Positions 35,749 through 44,828 of a DNA stretch of 64,000 nucleotides are shown here, piece by piece. Location of the stretch: NCBI GenBank assembly GCA_018001015.1, contig JAGNIV010000016.1:1-64000 (forward strand), read 5' to 3'. This DNA is from Phenylobacterium sp. (lineage in GTDB: Bacteria > Pseudomonadota > Alphaproteobacteria > Caulobacterales > Caulobacteraceae). The notes beneath the pieces are model-generated. The model searched no databases. It was not told the origin of the DNA and worked only from the letters and a program-made list of their open reading frames with translations. The position numbers were made by a program, and so were the translations under genes. Position 1 is the stretch's first letter. The number at the start of each line of letters is the position of its first letter.

Positions 35749-35779
35749 GCCCCTCCCAGCGGCAAGCGCCGGGAGGGGC
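35749..35779 (-). terminator. Hairpin between czcA and the DUF190 gene
   Basis: Nine-base perfect arms GCCCCTCCC and GGGAGGGGC with an inner GCG/CGC stem. It lies after the czcA stop and before the DUF190 ribosome site. Without a T-tract it is probably an attenuator or message-processing hairpin that lowers expression of the distal genes. Confidence 0.55.
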
Positions 35780-35785
35780 GTTCAC

Positions 35786-38700
35786 TTATTCAGCGGGTGC
35801 AAGCGCCGGAGAGCCGTCGCGGCCTTTTTGTCGCCGCATGGCAAAGCCGAGCACCACCTGGGTGATGGCCGGGAGCACCAGCAGGGTGAGCGCGGTTGAG
35901 GTGATCAGGCCACCGATCACCACCATCGCCAGGGGCTTCTGCACCTCCGCACCGGTCCCATGGGCGAGCGCCATCGGGATGAAGCCGATGGCGGGCACCA
36001 GTCCCGTCATGACCACCGGACGAACCTTCTCCATCGCCCCCTCAATGATCGCCTGGGTGAGCGCCATGCCGACTTCCAGCCGCTGTCGTATGCTGCTCAT
36101 GACGACCAGCCCGTTCAGGACCGCCACACCGGCGAGCACGATGAAGCCGACGGCTGCCGAGATGGAGAAGTTGATCCCCGTGAGCGCCAGAGCGAAAATC
36201 CCCCCGGCAAGGCCAAGCGGAACGGCTAGGAAGACGGCCGTTGCGGGCGCGAACCCACCGAGCGCCAGATAGAGCATGGCGAAGATGGCGGCGAAGCAGA
36301 TTGGGACCACGATCCCCAGCCGTTGAGCCGCCGCTTGGAGGTTTTGGAACTGGCCGCCCCATTCGATGAAGACGCCGGGCGGCACCGCGACGGCATCGAC
36401 CTTCGGCAGGGCCTCCTTGACGAACGATCCGACGTCACGACCCCGCACATTCGACTGCACGACCACCCGACGCTTCCCGCCCTCGCGACTGATCTGGTTC
36501 AGGCCTTCGGTGTAGCGGAACTGTGCGAGTTGACTGAGGGGCACTGAGCCTCGCGCATGGCCGCCTTCCTCTGGCAGCATCACCGGTAGAGCGCCCAACG
36601 CATCGAGATCATTGCGCGTCGTCTGGGGGACGCGAACAACCACGTCGAACCGGCGGTCACCCTCGAACAGCAATCCCGCCTCCCGGCCGGCCATCGCGGC
36701 GGCGACCGTGTCGGCCACCTCCTCGACCGTCAGGCCAAACCGGCCGATCGCGGCGCGATCGAACTTCACGTCGAGCGTCGGCGCCCCGCTGACCTGCTCG
36801 ACCTTCACGTCGGCTGAGCCTGGGGTGGACTGGAGCGCAGCGGCGATACGGGCGCCGGTGGCGGTCATCTGGTCCAGGTCGTCGCCATAGATTTTCACCG
36901 CCACGTCGCCGCGAACACCGCCGATGAGTTCGTTGAAGCGAAGCTCGATCGGCTGGCTCAACTCGAAGCCATTGCCGATGAGCGAATTGGCCTTGGCCTC
37001 AACGCGGGCGATGACGTCTTCCTTGGTCTTGACCCCCTTTGGCCAATCCTTCTGCGGCTTCAGGATGACGAAGCCGTCCGAGATGTTCGGCGGCATCGGG
37101 TCGGTGGCCACTTCCGCCGTCCCCGTCTTCGAGAACATGTAGTCGACCTCGGGCAACGTCTTGATCGCGGCTTCCACACCGCGCTGCATGCGAAGGGATT
37201 GTTCGAGCGAGGTGGAGGGGATGCGTTGTGACGCCAGCGCCAGGTTCTTCTCGTCGAGCTGCGGAATGAACTCCTGACCCAGGAAGGTGAACACCACTCC
37301 GGAGGCGAAGAACACCGCGGCGGCGACGCCGATGAAGGGCCAGGGCCGCGCCACGGCGCGGTGCAGGAGAGGTTCGTAGCGCGCCTTGATCTTGGCGATC
37401 GCCCAGACTTCCTTTTCGGCGACCTTGCCGCGGATCAGCAGCGCCACCATCGCCGGCACGAAGGTCAGGGACAGGATGAAAGCGGCGGCCAGGGCCAGCA
37501 TCAGGGTGATAGCCATGGGGGAGAAGGTCTTGCCCTCGACCCCGGTGAAGGTCAGCAGCGGCGCGAAGACGAGGAAGATGATCGCTTGGCCGTAAACGGT
37601 CGGCTTGATCATCTCCTGGGACGCCAGCATCGTCTCCTCCAGCCGCTCTCGCAGATTGAGCAGCCGGCCTTCGTGATGCTGCCGTTCGGCCAGTCTCCGC
37701 AGGCAGTTTTCGATGATGATCACCGCCCCGTCGACGATCAGGCCGAAGTCGAGGGCGCCTAGGCTCATCAGGTTGCCGGAGACACCCAGCGTGTTCATCC
37801 CGATGGCCGTCATCAGGAACGAGATGGGAATGATCAGAACCGCGATCAGGGCGGCGCGCACGTTGCCGAGCAGGAAGAACAGCGCGATCGCCACCAGCAC
37901 CGCGCCTTCGAACAGGTTTCGCTGCACGGTGGCGATGGTCGCGTTCACGAGCTTGGACCTGTCGAGGGTCGGCGTGATCTTCACCCCCACCGGCAGGGAT
38001 TTCTCGATGGTCTGAAGCTTGTCGCCGACCGCCCGGGCGACGGTTCGGCTGTTTTCGCCGATCAGCATCAGGGCGGTGCCGACCACGACCTCGTGACCGT
38101 TCATGCTGGCCGCCCCGGTGCGAAGCTCACCGCCCAGGCGCACGCTGGCGACGTCACGCACGCGCACCGAGACGCCGCCACGGGTCGCGATCACCGCGTC
38201 GGCGATTTCGTTGACCGAGCGGATACGTGCGTCGGCGCGAACGAGATAGGCTTCGCCGGCACGCTCCAGGAAGTTCGCGCCCACCGATATGTTCGAGGCT
38301 TCCAGCGCCTTGGCGAGTTCGGAGAACGAGACGCCATAGGCGCTCAGCTTCACCGGGTCCGGCTCGACCAGATACTGCTTCTCAAACCCTCCGATAGAGT
38401 CGACGCCGGCCACGCCATCGACGGTGCGAAGCTGTGGGCTGATGATCCAGTCCTGCACCGTTCGCAGGTAGGCGGCGCGCGAGACCTCGTCGGTGAGGCG
38501 CTCGCCCTCCGGTGTCAGGAAGCTTCCGTCCGATTGCCAGCCTGGTTTGCCGTCGACGATCTTCGCGCCCTTGCCGCCCGGATTGGAGTAGTCGACGGAG
38601 TACATGAACACTTCGCCCAGCCCCGTGGTGACCGGCCCGATCTGCGGCTGCACGCCGTCCGGGAGATTGTCTCGCGCTTGACTCAAGCGCTCGCTGACTT

Positions 38701-39025
38701 GCTGCCGGGCGAAATAGAGATCGACCTTCTCGTCGAAGATCGCCGTGACCTGAGAGAAGCCGTTTCGGGACACCGACCGGGTGCTTTCAAGCCCAGGTAT
38801 CCCCGCGAGCGCGGTCTCGACCGGGAAGGTCACGCGCTTCTCGATCTCAATCGGCGAGAGGCCGGGATCGACGCTGTTGATCTGCACCTGCTTGTTGGTG
38901 ATGTCGGGCACCGCATCGATCGGCAGCCGCGTCAGTTGCCAGATACCGAAGGCCGATATGATCGCGATGATGAAAATGACCGCCCAGCGCGCCCGGACGG
39001 ACAGGGCCATGAGACTTGCGATCAT
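35786..39025 (-). CDS. czcA: CzcA-type heavy-metal RND pump
   Basis: A 1079-residue RND-family proton antiporter. The diagnostic motif in membrane helix 4 is DFGLIVDGAVIIIEN, which matches the HME1 consensus (Zn, Co, Cd pumps). There are twelve membrane segments with two large periplasmic loops; it starts MIASLMALSVRARWAV and has the usual PDITNKQVQINS segment. It takes metal from the periplasm or inner membrane and, with CzcB and CzcC, ejects it through the outer membrane. It starts two bases after czcB. Confidence 0.95.
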   Translation of the reverse strand: MIASLMALSVRARWAVIFIIAIISAFGIWQLTRLPIDAVPDITNKQVQINSVDPGLSPIEIEKRVTFPVETALAGIPGLESTRSVSRNGFSQVTAIFDEKVDLYFARQQVSERLSQARDNLPDGVQPQIGPVTTGLGEVFMYSVDYSNPGGKGAKIVDGKPGWQSDGSFLTPEGERLTDEVSRAAYLRTVQDWIISPQLRTVDGVAGVDSIGGFEKQYLVEPDPVKLSAYGVSFSELAKALEASNISVGANFLERAGEAYLVRADARIRSVNEIADAVIATRGGVSVRVRDVASVRLGGELRTGAASMNGHEVVVGTALMLIGENSRTVARAVGDKLQTIEKSLPVGVKITPTLDRSKLVNATIATVQRNLFEGAVLVAIALFFLLGNVRAALIAVLIIPISFLMTAIGMNTLGVSGNLMSLGALDFGLIVDGAVIIIENCLRRLAERQHHEGRLLNLRERLEETMLASQEMIKPTVYGQAIIFLVFAPLLTFTGVEGKTFSPMAITLMLALAAAFILSLTFVPAMVALLIRGKVAEKEVWAIAKIKARYEPLLHRAVARPWPFIGVAAAVFFASGVVFTFLGQEFIPQLDEKNLALASQRIPSTSLEQSLRMQRGVEAAIKTLPEVDYMFSKTGTAEVATDPMPPNISDGFVILKPQKDWPKGVKTKEDVIARVEAKANSLIGNGFELSQPIELRFNELIGGVRGDVAVKIYGDDLDQMTATGARIAAALQSTPGSADVKVEQVSGAPTLDVKFDRAAIGRFGLTVEEVADTVAAAMAGREAGLLFEGDRRFDVVVRVPQTTRNDLDALGALPVMLPEEGGHARGSVPLSQLAQFRYTEGLNQISREGGKRRVVVQSNVRGRDVGSFVKEALPKVDAVAVPPGVFIEWGGQFQNLQAAAQRLGIVVPICFAAIFAMLYLALGGFAPATAVFLAVPLGLAGGIFALALTGINFSISAAVGFIVLAGVAVLNGLVVMSSIRQRLEVGMALTQAIIEGAMEKVRPVVMTGLVPAIGFIPMALAHGTGAEVQKPLAMVVIGGLITSTALTLLVLPAITQVVLGFAMRRQKGRDGSPALAPAE

Positions 39026-39027
39026 GG

Positions 39028-40188
39028 CTAGTGTTCCTCGCCTTCGCCCTTGCCCAGCTCAGCCTTGAGCAGGAAGGCGTTCTTCGCCGCGATGGCCTGG
39101 CCGGCGGTCAGGCCGCTGACAACCTCAGCACGCCCCGCGCTCCGTTGCCCGACCACGACTGGCTGAGCGCGGAAACCCGTAGTCGTCCGGATGAAGACCA
39201 CATCACGGCCTTCAAAGGTCTGGATCGCCTCGTCGGGCACGACGATGAGGGTGGAGGTGGAGACCGCTCTCGGAATGATGCGGACCCGCACAGATTGCCC
39301 TGGCTGCAGCCCGGTCGGCGCGAGTTCCAACACCGCCGTCGCCGCGCGGGTCTCGGCGTTCAAGCCAGGGGTCACCGAGCGCACGCGACCGTCGATCGTA
39401 CGGCCGTCAGCCGTCTCGATGATCGCTCGGTCGCCGGGTGAAATGCGCGGCGCGTCGAGAGCGCTGAGCGCGGCTTCCACGTGAACGAGACCGGGGTCCG
39501 CGATCCGGAACAACTCCGTCTCGGGTTGGACGAAGGCCCCCAGGCTGACCGACGAGGCCGTGATCCGGCCAGCGATCGGACTCGACACAACGACGCCTCG
39601 GCCATCGGCCGTCACGTTCGCGGCGCCGGCCGCCGTTTGCGCACGGCGAGCTTCGGCGGACGCCACCGAGGCCTCGGCTTGCGCCTGTTCGTAGTCCTGG
39701 CGGGCCGAAACCCGCTGCTCATAGAGCCGCTTCTCACGGGTCAGGGTCTTCTGGGCCAGATTGGCGCGCGCCGAGGCGACCGTGCGGTCAGCCGCGATCT
39801 GTGCGGCCTCGCGGCTCTCGACCACCGCCAGGGTCTCACCGGCTCGTACAGGGTCGCCCAGACGCTTATAGATGCGGGTTACAGCGCCCGCTGCGCGCGC
39901 GGTGAGAACCGCCTGGCCGTTGGGTGACGCCGTCACACTCCCTTGGGCGAGGACTTCGCCGGCGAACCCGCCGACGGAGACCGTCTGGACGAGGATGCCA
40001 GTGGCCTTGATCGCGTCGGGAGCCATGGCGACCGCGTCGGCTTCGCCCTCCTTGTGCTCGGCTTCCGCCGCAGCAGGCGGCGCGGCGGCCTTTCCGCCCG
40101 TCACCTTGGCCAGACCAAATCCTGCGATCGCAGCGACCAGAACGGCCACGGCAGCGCCAGCGTAGAGGCGCGTATTGTCTTGTCTCAT
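39028..40188 (-). CDS. czcB: CzcB-type periplasmic adaptor
   Basis: A 386-residue membrane-fusion protein with an N-terminal anchor (about 8-27). It has a short acidic/His patch, then the lipoyl half-motifs (GSVTASPNGQAVLTARAAGAVTRIYKRLGDPV) on each side of a long coiled coil (about 115-190), and a C-terminal beta domain (LQPGQSVRVRII, VPDEAIQTFEGRDVVF). It links CzcA to CzcC. It overlaps czcC by four bases. Confidence 0.93.
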   Translation of the reverse strand: MRQDNTRLYAGAAVAVLVAAIAGFGLAKVTGGKAAAPPAAAEAEHKEGEADAVAMAPDAIKATGILVQTVSVGGFAGEVLAQGSVTASPNGQAVLTARAAGAVTRIYKRLGDPVRAGETLAVVESREAAQIAADRTVASARANLAQKTLTREKRLYEQRVSARQDYEQAQAEASVASAEARRAQTAAGAANVTADGRGVVVSSPIAGRITASSVSLGAFVQPETELFRIADPGLVHVEAALSALDAPRISPGDRAIIETADGRTIDGRVRSVTPGLNAETRAATAVLELAPTGLQPGQSVRVRIIPRAVSTSTLIVVPDEAIQTFEGRDVVFIRTTTGFRAQPVVVGQRSAGRAEVVSGLTAGQAIAAKNAFLLKAELGKGEGEEH

Positions 40189-41447
40189 GGTTGGTCTCCG
40201 AAGGGCGCGCGGCCGGCAAGGCGCGCGAGCGCCGCATGGGCGCTGAGCCGCTCAAGGGCGGCGTCGATGGTTTGGGCGCGCGCTTCAGTCAGCGCGCGGC
40301 GAGCGTTCAACACCTCGATCAGATCGAGCTTTCCGCCCTCGAAGCCGAGCCGCGTGAGCCGGTAGGCCTCGTCGGCGCTCTGCTCGCTTTCACGGGCAGC
40401 GAGTAACCGGCTTTGAGCCGCGACCTCCTGCTCCTGGCTTGCCCGAGCAGCAGCCTCCGCGTCGAGACGAGCGCCGTTCAGCCTGGCGTCTGCCGCCGCG
40501 AGGTCGGCCTGCGCCGCGTTGATGTTGCCCCGGTTGCGGTCGAACAGCGGCAGCGAGGTCGAGAAGCCCGCGACGATCGCTGTCGCATCGTCCGCCTGAA
40601 AACGCCGAAGCCCTACGGAGACCGACACGTCAGGAATGGCGCGAGTCCCTTCGACACGCACACGGCGGGCGGCTGCTTCGCGCGCCCCCTGAGCTGCCAT
40701 GTAAGCTGGGCTGGCGATGGGGTCGGGTCTCAGGATTGGTGCAGTCCGCTCAGCCTGGTTCAACAGGCTGGTCGGGATGGACGTCAGCGGTACAGGTGAC
40801 CCGCTCATTGCTGTGAGGTTTGAGAACGCCGTGACCCGCGCCGAACGCGCCGCATCGACGTTGGCTCTCGCGGCTTGAACGCCCGCCCTGGCCTGGACGC
40901 GACGCACGTCGGCTTCCCGACCGGCCTCGACCAGCGCCGTGGCGATCCGGGCGTCTTCCTCGGCGAGTGTGAGGGTCTCGATCGCCAATTGCAGCCGACG
41001 CTCCGACGCCTCCGCGAGCGCATAGGATTGGGCGAGGTCGAACGCGAACTCGGCGTTGACCTGGACTGACCGGGCCCGGGCGGCTTCGATCTCGGCGCGT
41101 CCGGCTGACACACGCGCCGAGCGCTTGCCGCCAAGCTCCAAGGTCTGACCGATGGACGCCGTTGTTTCAGCGAGATCCGTGCCCTGGAAGGGCCCGGAGC
41201 CGGAGAAGTTCTCGAACTCTACGTCGAGGGTTGGGTTGGGAAGCGCGCCGGCTTGACGGGCGAGCCCTTGGGCCTTGGCGACCTCTGCTCGGGCTTCGGC
41301 CAGCCGTGGGGCGGTGGCCTGAGCTTGGGCCAGGAGATTGGTGAAGGGCGGGGCTGGGTCGGCCAGCGCAAAGCTTACGCAGAGCGCATGGGCGCTCAGG
41401 CCCAGGGTGACCGCGCGCAGCGGTCGTCGACGAATGTGTGACAGCAT
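40185..41447 (-). CDS. czcC: CzcC-type outer-membrane efflux protein
   Basis: A 420-residue TolC-family protein with signal peptide (cut near SFALADP, about residue 29) and two repeated halves rich in coiled coil (ARAEVAKAQGLARQAGALPNPTLDVE, later LPLFDRNRGNINAAQADLAAADARLNGARLDAEAAARASQ, shown here in part). It forms the outer-membrane exit duct for CzcBA. It overlaps czcB by four bases and lies 48 bases after the small exported Cys/His protein gene. Confidence 0.92.
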   Translation of the reverse strand: MLSHIRRRPLRAVTLGLSAHALCVSFALADPAPPFTNLLAQAQATAPRLAEARAEVAKAQGLARQAGALPNPTLDVEFENFSGSGPFQGTDLAETTASIGQTLELGGKRSARVSAGRAEIEAARARSVQVNAEFAFDLAQSYALAEASERRLQLAIETLTLAEEDARIATALVEAGREADVRRVQARAGVQAARANVDAARSARVTAFSNLTAMSGSPVPLTSIPTSLLNQAERTAPILRPDPIASPAYMAAQGAREAAARRVRVEGTRAIPDVSVSVGLRRFQADDATAIVAGFSTSLPLFDRNRGNINAAQADLAAADARLNGARLDAEAAARASQEQEVAAQSRLLAARESEQSADEAYRLTRLGFEGGKLDLIEVLNARRALTEARAQTIDAALERLSAHAALARLAGRAPFGDQP

Positions 41448-41495
41448 GAACCTTCTCGCGAATGACGACAGAGCCCGCGCAAAGCGCGGCAGTCG

Positions 41496-41852
41496 TCAGG
41501 CGCGTGGAGGGCGTTCGAGCCTCGACGTGGAGCGGGACATCAGCAGGCCGCAGGCAGGCGGCGCACGCGGTTCGGACGCAGCAGGCCGAACCGAAATCTC
41601 GCTGAGTTGCGGGGTGATCACCCAACCGCCGTGATGGCAGTGGCCATGCTCACAAACACCGTCCTGAGTATTGGTGTCTGAACCATCTTGGTCCGACGAC
41701 GGGACCGCGCTCGCTTGCTGTTCGGTCGCGGCGACAGGGGCCTCTAGCCCACACGCAAAGGCTTCCGCCACTGGCCCGAAGAGCAGTGCGAAGGCGAGCA
41801 AGAAAGCCCTGAGGCTCCCCAACCGTCGCCACCATGTACGAAGATCAGCCAC
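41496..41852 (-). CDS. Small exported Cys/His-rich protein leading the czc operon
   Basis: About 118 residues from a GTG at 41852. The ATG at 41957 cannot be used because it coincides with the promoter -10. It has a signal-like hydrophobic segment (LRAFLLAFALLFGPVAEA), then a C-x-H cluster CEHGHCHHGG that looks able to bind metal, and two more cysteines. Position at the head of the czc operon suits a periplasmic metal-binding or regulatory protein in the manner of CzcI. I am not certain of the family or of the exact start. Confidence 0.55.
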   Translation of the reverse strand: MADLRTWWRRLGSLRAFLLAFALLFGPVAEAFACGLEAPVAATEQQASAVPSSDQDGSDTNTQDGVCEHGHCHHGGWVITPQLSEISVRPAASEPRAPPACGLLMSRSTSRLERPPRA

Positions 41853-41955
41853 GGTTCGGTCTATACGCGCAGAGGGGCGGAAGAGAAAACGATAACAATA
41901 CCGCCTCGGGCACGTTGTCTCGTTCGTGGTGGGTCGGGGCGGGCGACATGCCGAC

Positions 41956-41986
41956 ACTCTGCATCCTCTAGTCTCTGGAGGAGCAA
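41956..41986 (-). promoter_or_regulatory. czc operon promoter with CadR-type operator
   Basis: On the minus strand TTGCTC (41986-41981), a 19-base spacer and CAGAGT (41961-41956). The spacer and -35 overlap an 8-bp dyad TCCTCTAG-TCT-CTGGAGGA (41964-41982, 7 of 8 arms matched). It matches the cadA promoter element almost base for base and lies between the czc operon and the divergent cadR, so it probably also autoregulates cadR. Confidence 0.8.
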
Positions 41987-42022
41987 GCCCCTATTTAAGG
42001 CAACGACTAGAGGAGGCAGCAG

Positions 42023-42460
42023 ATGGACATGCCGATAGGCCGGTTGGCGAAGGCCACCGACGTGAAGATCACGACCATCAGGTTCTACGAAGAGATCGGC
42101 CTTCTCCCCCAGGCAACACGCACTGAGGGCAATCGTCGGGTGTACGGCGACGAAACTCTTCGCCGTCTGGCCTTCATCAAGCACGCTCGCCAACTTGGCT
42201 TCTCGGTCGAAGCCATCCGCGATCTGCTCGACCTAGCAGCCCATCCTGATCAGCCGTGCGTGGACGCCAATCGCTTGGCCGAAGGTCATCTTGCCGTCGT
42301 CGAGGAGAAGATTGCGCAGCTCTCGGCCCTGAAATCGGAGCTGCAGCGCATGCTCGCCAATGGCTGTGATGGCCCGGTTGCAGATTGCCGGGTGATCGAG
42401 GTGCTCAGCGATCACAGCCTCTGCGCCCACGATCACGCTGGGGCGCCGGGTCACCTTTGA
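42023..42460 (+). CDS. cadR: CadR/ZntR-type MerR-family metal regulator
   Basis: A 145-residue MerR-family activator. The N-terminal winged helix is MPIGRLAKATDVKITTIRFYEEIGLLP; a dimer helix follows. The metal-site residues are C79 (QPCVDAN), C115 and C122 (NGCDGPVADCRVIE), the three-cysteine set of CadR/PbrR/ZntR regulators. A His/Cys tail (DHSLCAHDHAG) adds further ligands. Two matching dyad promoters (cadA and czc) are likely targets. It has AGAGGAGG before the ATG. Confidence 0.9.
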   Translation: MDMPIGRLAKATDVKITTIRFYEEIGLLPQATRTEGNRRVYGDETLRRLAFIKHARQLGFSVEAIRDLLDLAAHPDQPCVDANRLAEGHLAVVEEKIAQLSALKSELQRMLANGCDGPVADCRVIEVLSDHSLCAHDHAGAPGHL

Positions 42461-42674
42461 CGCAGCAGTGATCGGCCGACGGTCGTTGGGCGACGAGCTC
42501 AAGGATCGCGCCGCCCTATCCCCTCGCTTGGGATCAACTCCATCGGGCCTCGGGACTCCAAGCCGCTCCAAAACCGCGCAAGCAAATTTTAGGTTTACAT
42601 GGCCAGGATGGTCCCCGTCCGACTTGGACACCGGCGGCAACGCCCTCTCAAGACAGATGTACAGGGTCGGAATC

Positions 42675-43814
42675 ATGATGCGGGCAGACACGCTCCATCC
42701 CTGCGATCTTACTGCGGACGACCATGAGGCCTGGCGAGCCCTTTGCGCATCGAGCTCCGTCTTCGCCAGTCCTCTCCTAGGGCCCGACTTCGCCAACTAT
42801 GTGGGTCGTTTCCGCGCGGACACCCTGGTGACAGTTTGGAGGACACTCGGCCCGGATGGTGTCGAGCGGCCAATGGCCTTTCTGCCGCACCATCGGCGTC
42901 TCGGCGGGGCTGCCTTTCCGCTTGGCGCGCCGCTTGGGGACTATCATGGACCGGTCGCCGCGGAAGGCTTTGATCTTGAGCGTGCGCTGCAGGGCGCTGG
43001 ACTCACGGCCTACCGTTTCACCAGCACCATCGCGCCCTCTCCGACCGCGGGCTCCCGAGAGGGGTTCCTGATTGAAGTGGACGGCTCGGCGGAGGTCTAT
43101 CTGGAGGCGTTGCGCCAACTGCGACCCAAAAGTTTCAAAAATTATCGCCGGCTGGGCCATGGCCTGGAGCGAACACTTGGCCCCCTCCGCGTCGCCGCCG
43201 TGACTGATCAGCGGGTGTTCGACACCTTGCTGGACTGGAAACGTCGCCAACTCTCGCGCACCGGCGCCTTTGATTTCCTGCGCCCCGCGTGGGTCAATGG
43301 GATGCTGCAGGGATTGTTTCAGGACAGCAACCCGGCTTTCGGAGGGTTGCTGGTCGGCCTTTACGCAGGTGAGCGGCTGGTCGCCGGTCATTTTGGCGTG
43401 CGCGCCGCGGACATTTTCCACCCCTGGATCGCATCCACCGATCCGGACCTGGCGGAATGGGCTCCCGGCCACATCTTCCTTATGCACGCGATCGACGCCA
43501 TGCCGCAGTTGGGCCTGAAGACCTATGACCTGGGGCCCGGACACGAACACTATAAACGGCTCTATTCGCTTTCCTCGCGGCCGGTCACCGCAGGTGTGTG
43601 CTTCGCTGCCGGCGACACCGGGATTTTGCAGCGGGCCGCCGATCAGGCCTGGATGCTGGCGGGGTCGGAAGGCCTCGGGATGGTCGGCCGCCTCCGTCGT
43701 CGGCTCGAAGTGGTTTCGGCGAGCCAGCCGACCGTCTTGGGGCGACTGAATGGTTTTGCAGACACAATGGTTGTCGCCGCGAAACGCACATGCACAGGCA
43801 ACGCCACGGACTAG
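42675..43814 (+). CDS. CelD/BcsL-like GNAT acetyltransferase
   Basis: About 379 residues; the start is the first of two adjacent ATGs (42675, 42678), while an ATG at 42657 is also possible. It has the two-domain FemAB/GNAT-like layout of CelD/BcsL enzymes, with KSFKNYRRLGHGLERTLG in the middle and later GLYAGERLVAGHFG and YDLGPGHEHYKRLY. Such enzymes acetylate or acylate exopolysaccharide; in Caulobacter a relative (HfsK) acts on holdfast. It is probably not a metal gene, and no partner polysaccharide genes are visible nearby. Confidence 0.65.
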   Translation: MMRADTLHPCDLTADDHEAWRALCASSSVFASPLLGPDFANYVGRFRADTLVTVWRTLGPDGVERPMAFLPHHRRLGGAAFPLGAPLGDYHGPVAAEGFDLERALQGAGLTAYRFTSTIAPSPTAGSREGFLIEVDGSAEVYLEALRQLRPKSFKNYRRLGHGLERTLGPLRVAAVTDQRVFDTLLDWKRRQLSRTGAFDFLRPAWVNGMLQGLFQDSNPAFGGLLVGLYAGERLVAGHFGVRAADIFHPWIASTDPDLAEWAPGHIFLMHAIDAMPQLGLKTYDLGPGHEHYKRLYSLSSRPVTAGVCFAAGDTGILQRAADQAWMLAGSEGLGMVGRLRRRLEVVSASQPTVLGRLNGFADTMVVAAKRTCTGNATD

Positions 43815-44130
43815 ATCCGCTCCGACCCACGGCGTTCCCGACACAGGCGGGACAACGGGCGTTTGGGTCCGGGACACGGACATCCGCGCCGGAAACCTGC
43901 CCCGCCGGATCGGTCAAGGCCAGGTGAGGGGTGGCTCCAGCGACTTCAACCTCAAGCGCCTCTTCCGCAGCCTGACCATGTCGCTATTCATTGGGGCATG
44001 ACGCATTTGGAGCATCCAATTCGCCTATTCCGCGTGGGCTTGCTCTCAATTCCGCGTTGATCCGGTTGGTCATCCGTCAAGCCGCCTGAATGGCCTTGCG
44101 TAGAGATCTACTCGATGCCCTCATCACACG
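43815..44130. other. 316-bp region without a recognised gene
   Basis: Open frames here lack ribosome sites and family motifs. One short inverted repeat (TTGGA-GCA-TCCAA, 44007-44019) was seen. The sequence is less GC-rich near 43980-44100 and probably includes the promoter of the next gene. Nothing else is supported. Confidence 0.4.
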
Positions 44131-44619
44131 ATGTCCAGCGTCAACCGCGCGTCGGCTTTGCGAGCGTTACGTTCGCGCCCGCTTGGCATGGCGGTAGCCC
44201 TGAGCATGGGAATGATCGGGCCTCCAGCATTTGCCGCCCCCGCCGACTACACATGGGAGGCCGTGGACCCTTTCCCCGCGCGCCAAGTGGGCGTGGTGTT
44301 AAGAGTGCGTCTGCGTGACGCAAGCGGCCGACCTCAACCTGGGGCCATCATCCTCACCACTCGGTTTGACAAGTCGCCTGACGGCCAACCAGCGGCCTAC
44401 GCACCCGTTACGGTCGTGCCGACCGCCGAGTATGGGGTCTACGCCTTCAAGACGGACATCAACACGGACGGCCGCTACGCTCTTACGATCAGCGCGCAGC
44501 TACCCTACGAACGCCAACCGGTAACCGGCTCGGTTGTGTTCACGTCGCCTCCCCCCAAGCCGGCCAAGGCCTCGGGAAAACCGGTCGTGCGGCGTGCGCG
44601 CGGAGCCGTCAGAGACTAG
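44131..44619 (+). CDS. Exported FixH/YtkA-like protein
   Basis: A 162-residue protein with a signal peptide (cut near PPAFAAP, about residue 36). The mature part is a single beta-sandwich domain (VGVVLRVRLRDASGRPQPGAIILTT, then GVYAFKTDINTDGRYALTISAQLPYE), resembling YtkA/FixH-like periplasmic domains, and ends in a Lys/Pro/Arg-rich tail. These domains are often found with copper or nickel genes. It is upstream of, and convergent with, the rcn genes. The role is unknown. Confidence 0.5.
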   Translation: MSSVNRASALRALRSRPLGMAVALSMGMIGPPAFAAPADYTWEAVDPFPARQVGVVLRVRLRDASGRPQPGAIILTTRFDKSPDGQPAAYAPVTVVPTAEYGVYAFKTDINTDGRYALTISAQLPYERQPVTGSVVFTSPPPKPAKASGKPVVRRARGAVRD

Positions 44620-44828
44620 GTTGCAGGCTTCCTCAGCTCACAGCGTCAGCCCTAGGCAGCGGCCGAGGCTTGACGAGAGAGCCGTACATATTGAAGCCGA
44701 GCATCGGCATCGACGACAGGATCGGCGCCGGCCCGCGGGATGCGACCGGCCAGACGCGCCAGGCGGCAACCGGGATCGCTGAACGGGGTGGACGTCGGGT
44801 GGTGGCGCGGAGTGATCAGCAGAGCCCG

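Noticed and set aside
41853-41957. Upstream ATG for the small Cys/His protein
   Set aside because: It coincides with the czc promoter -10 and would not be in the transcript.
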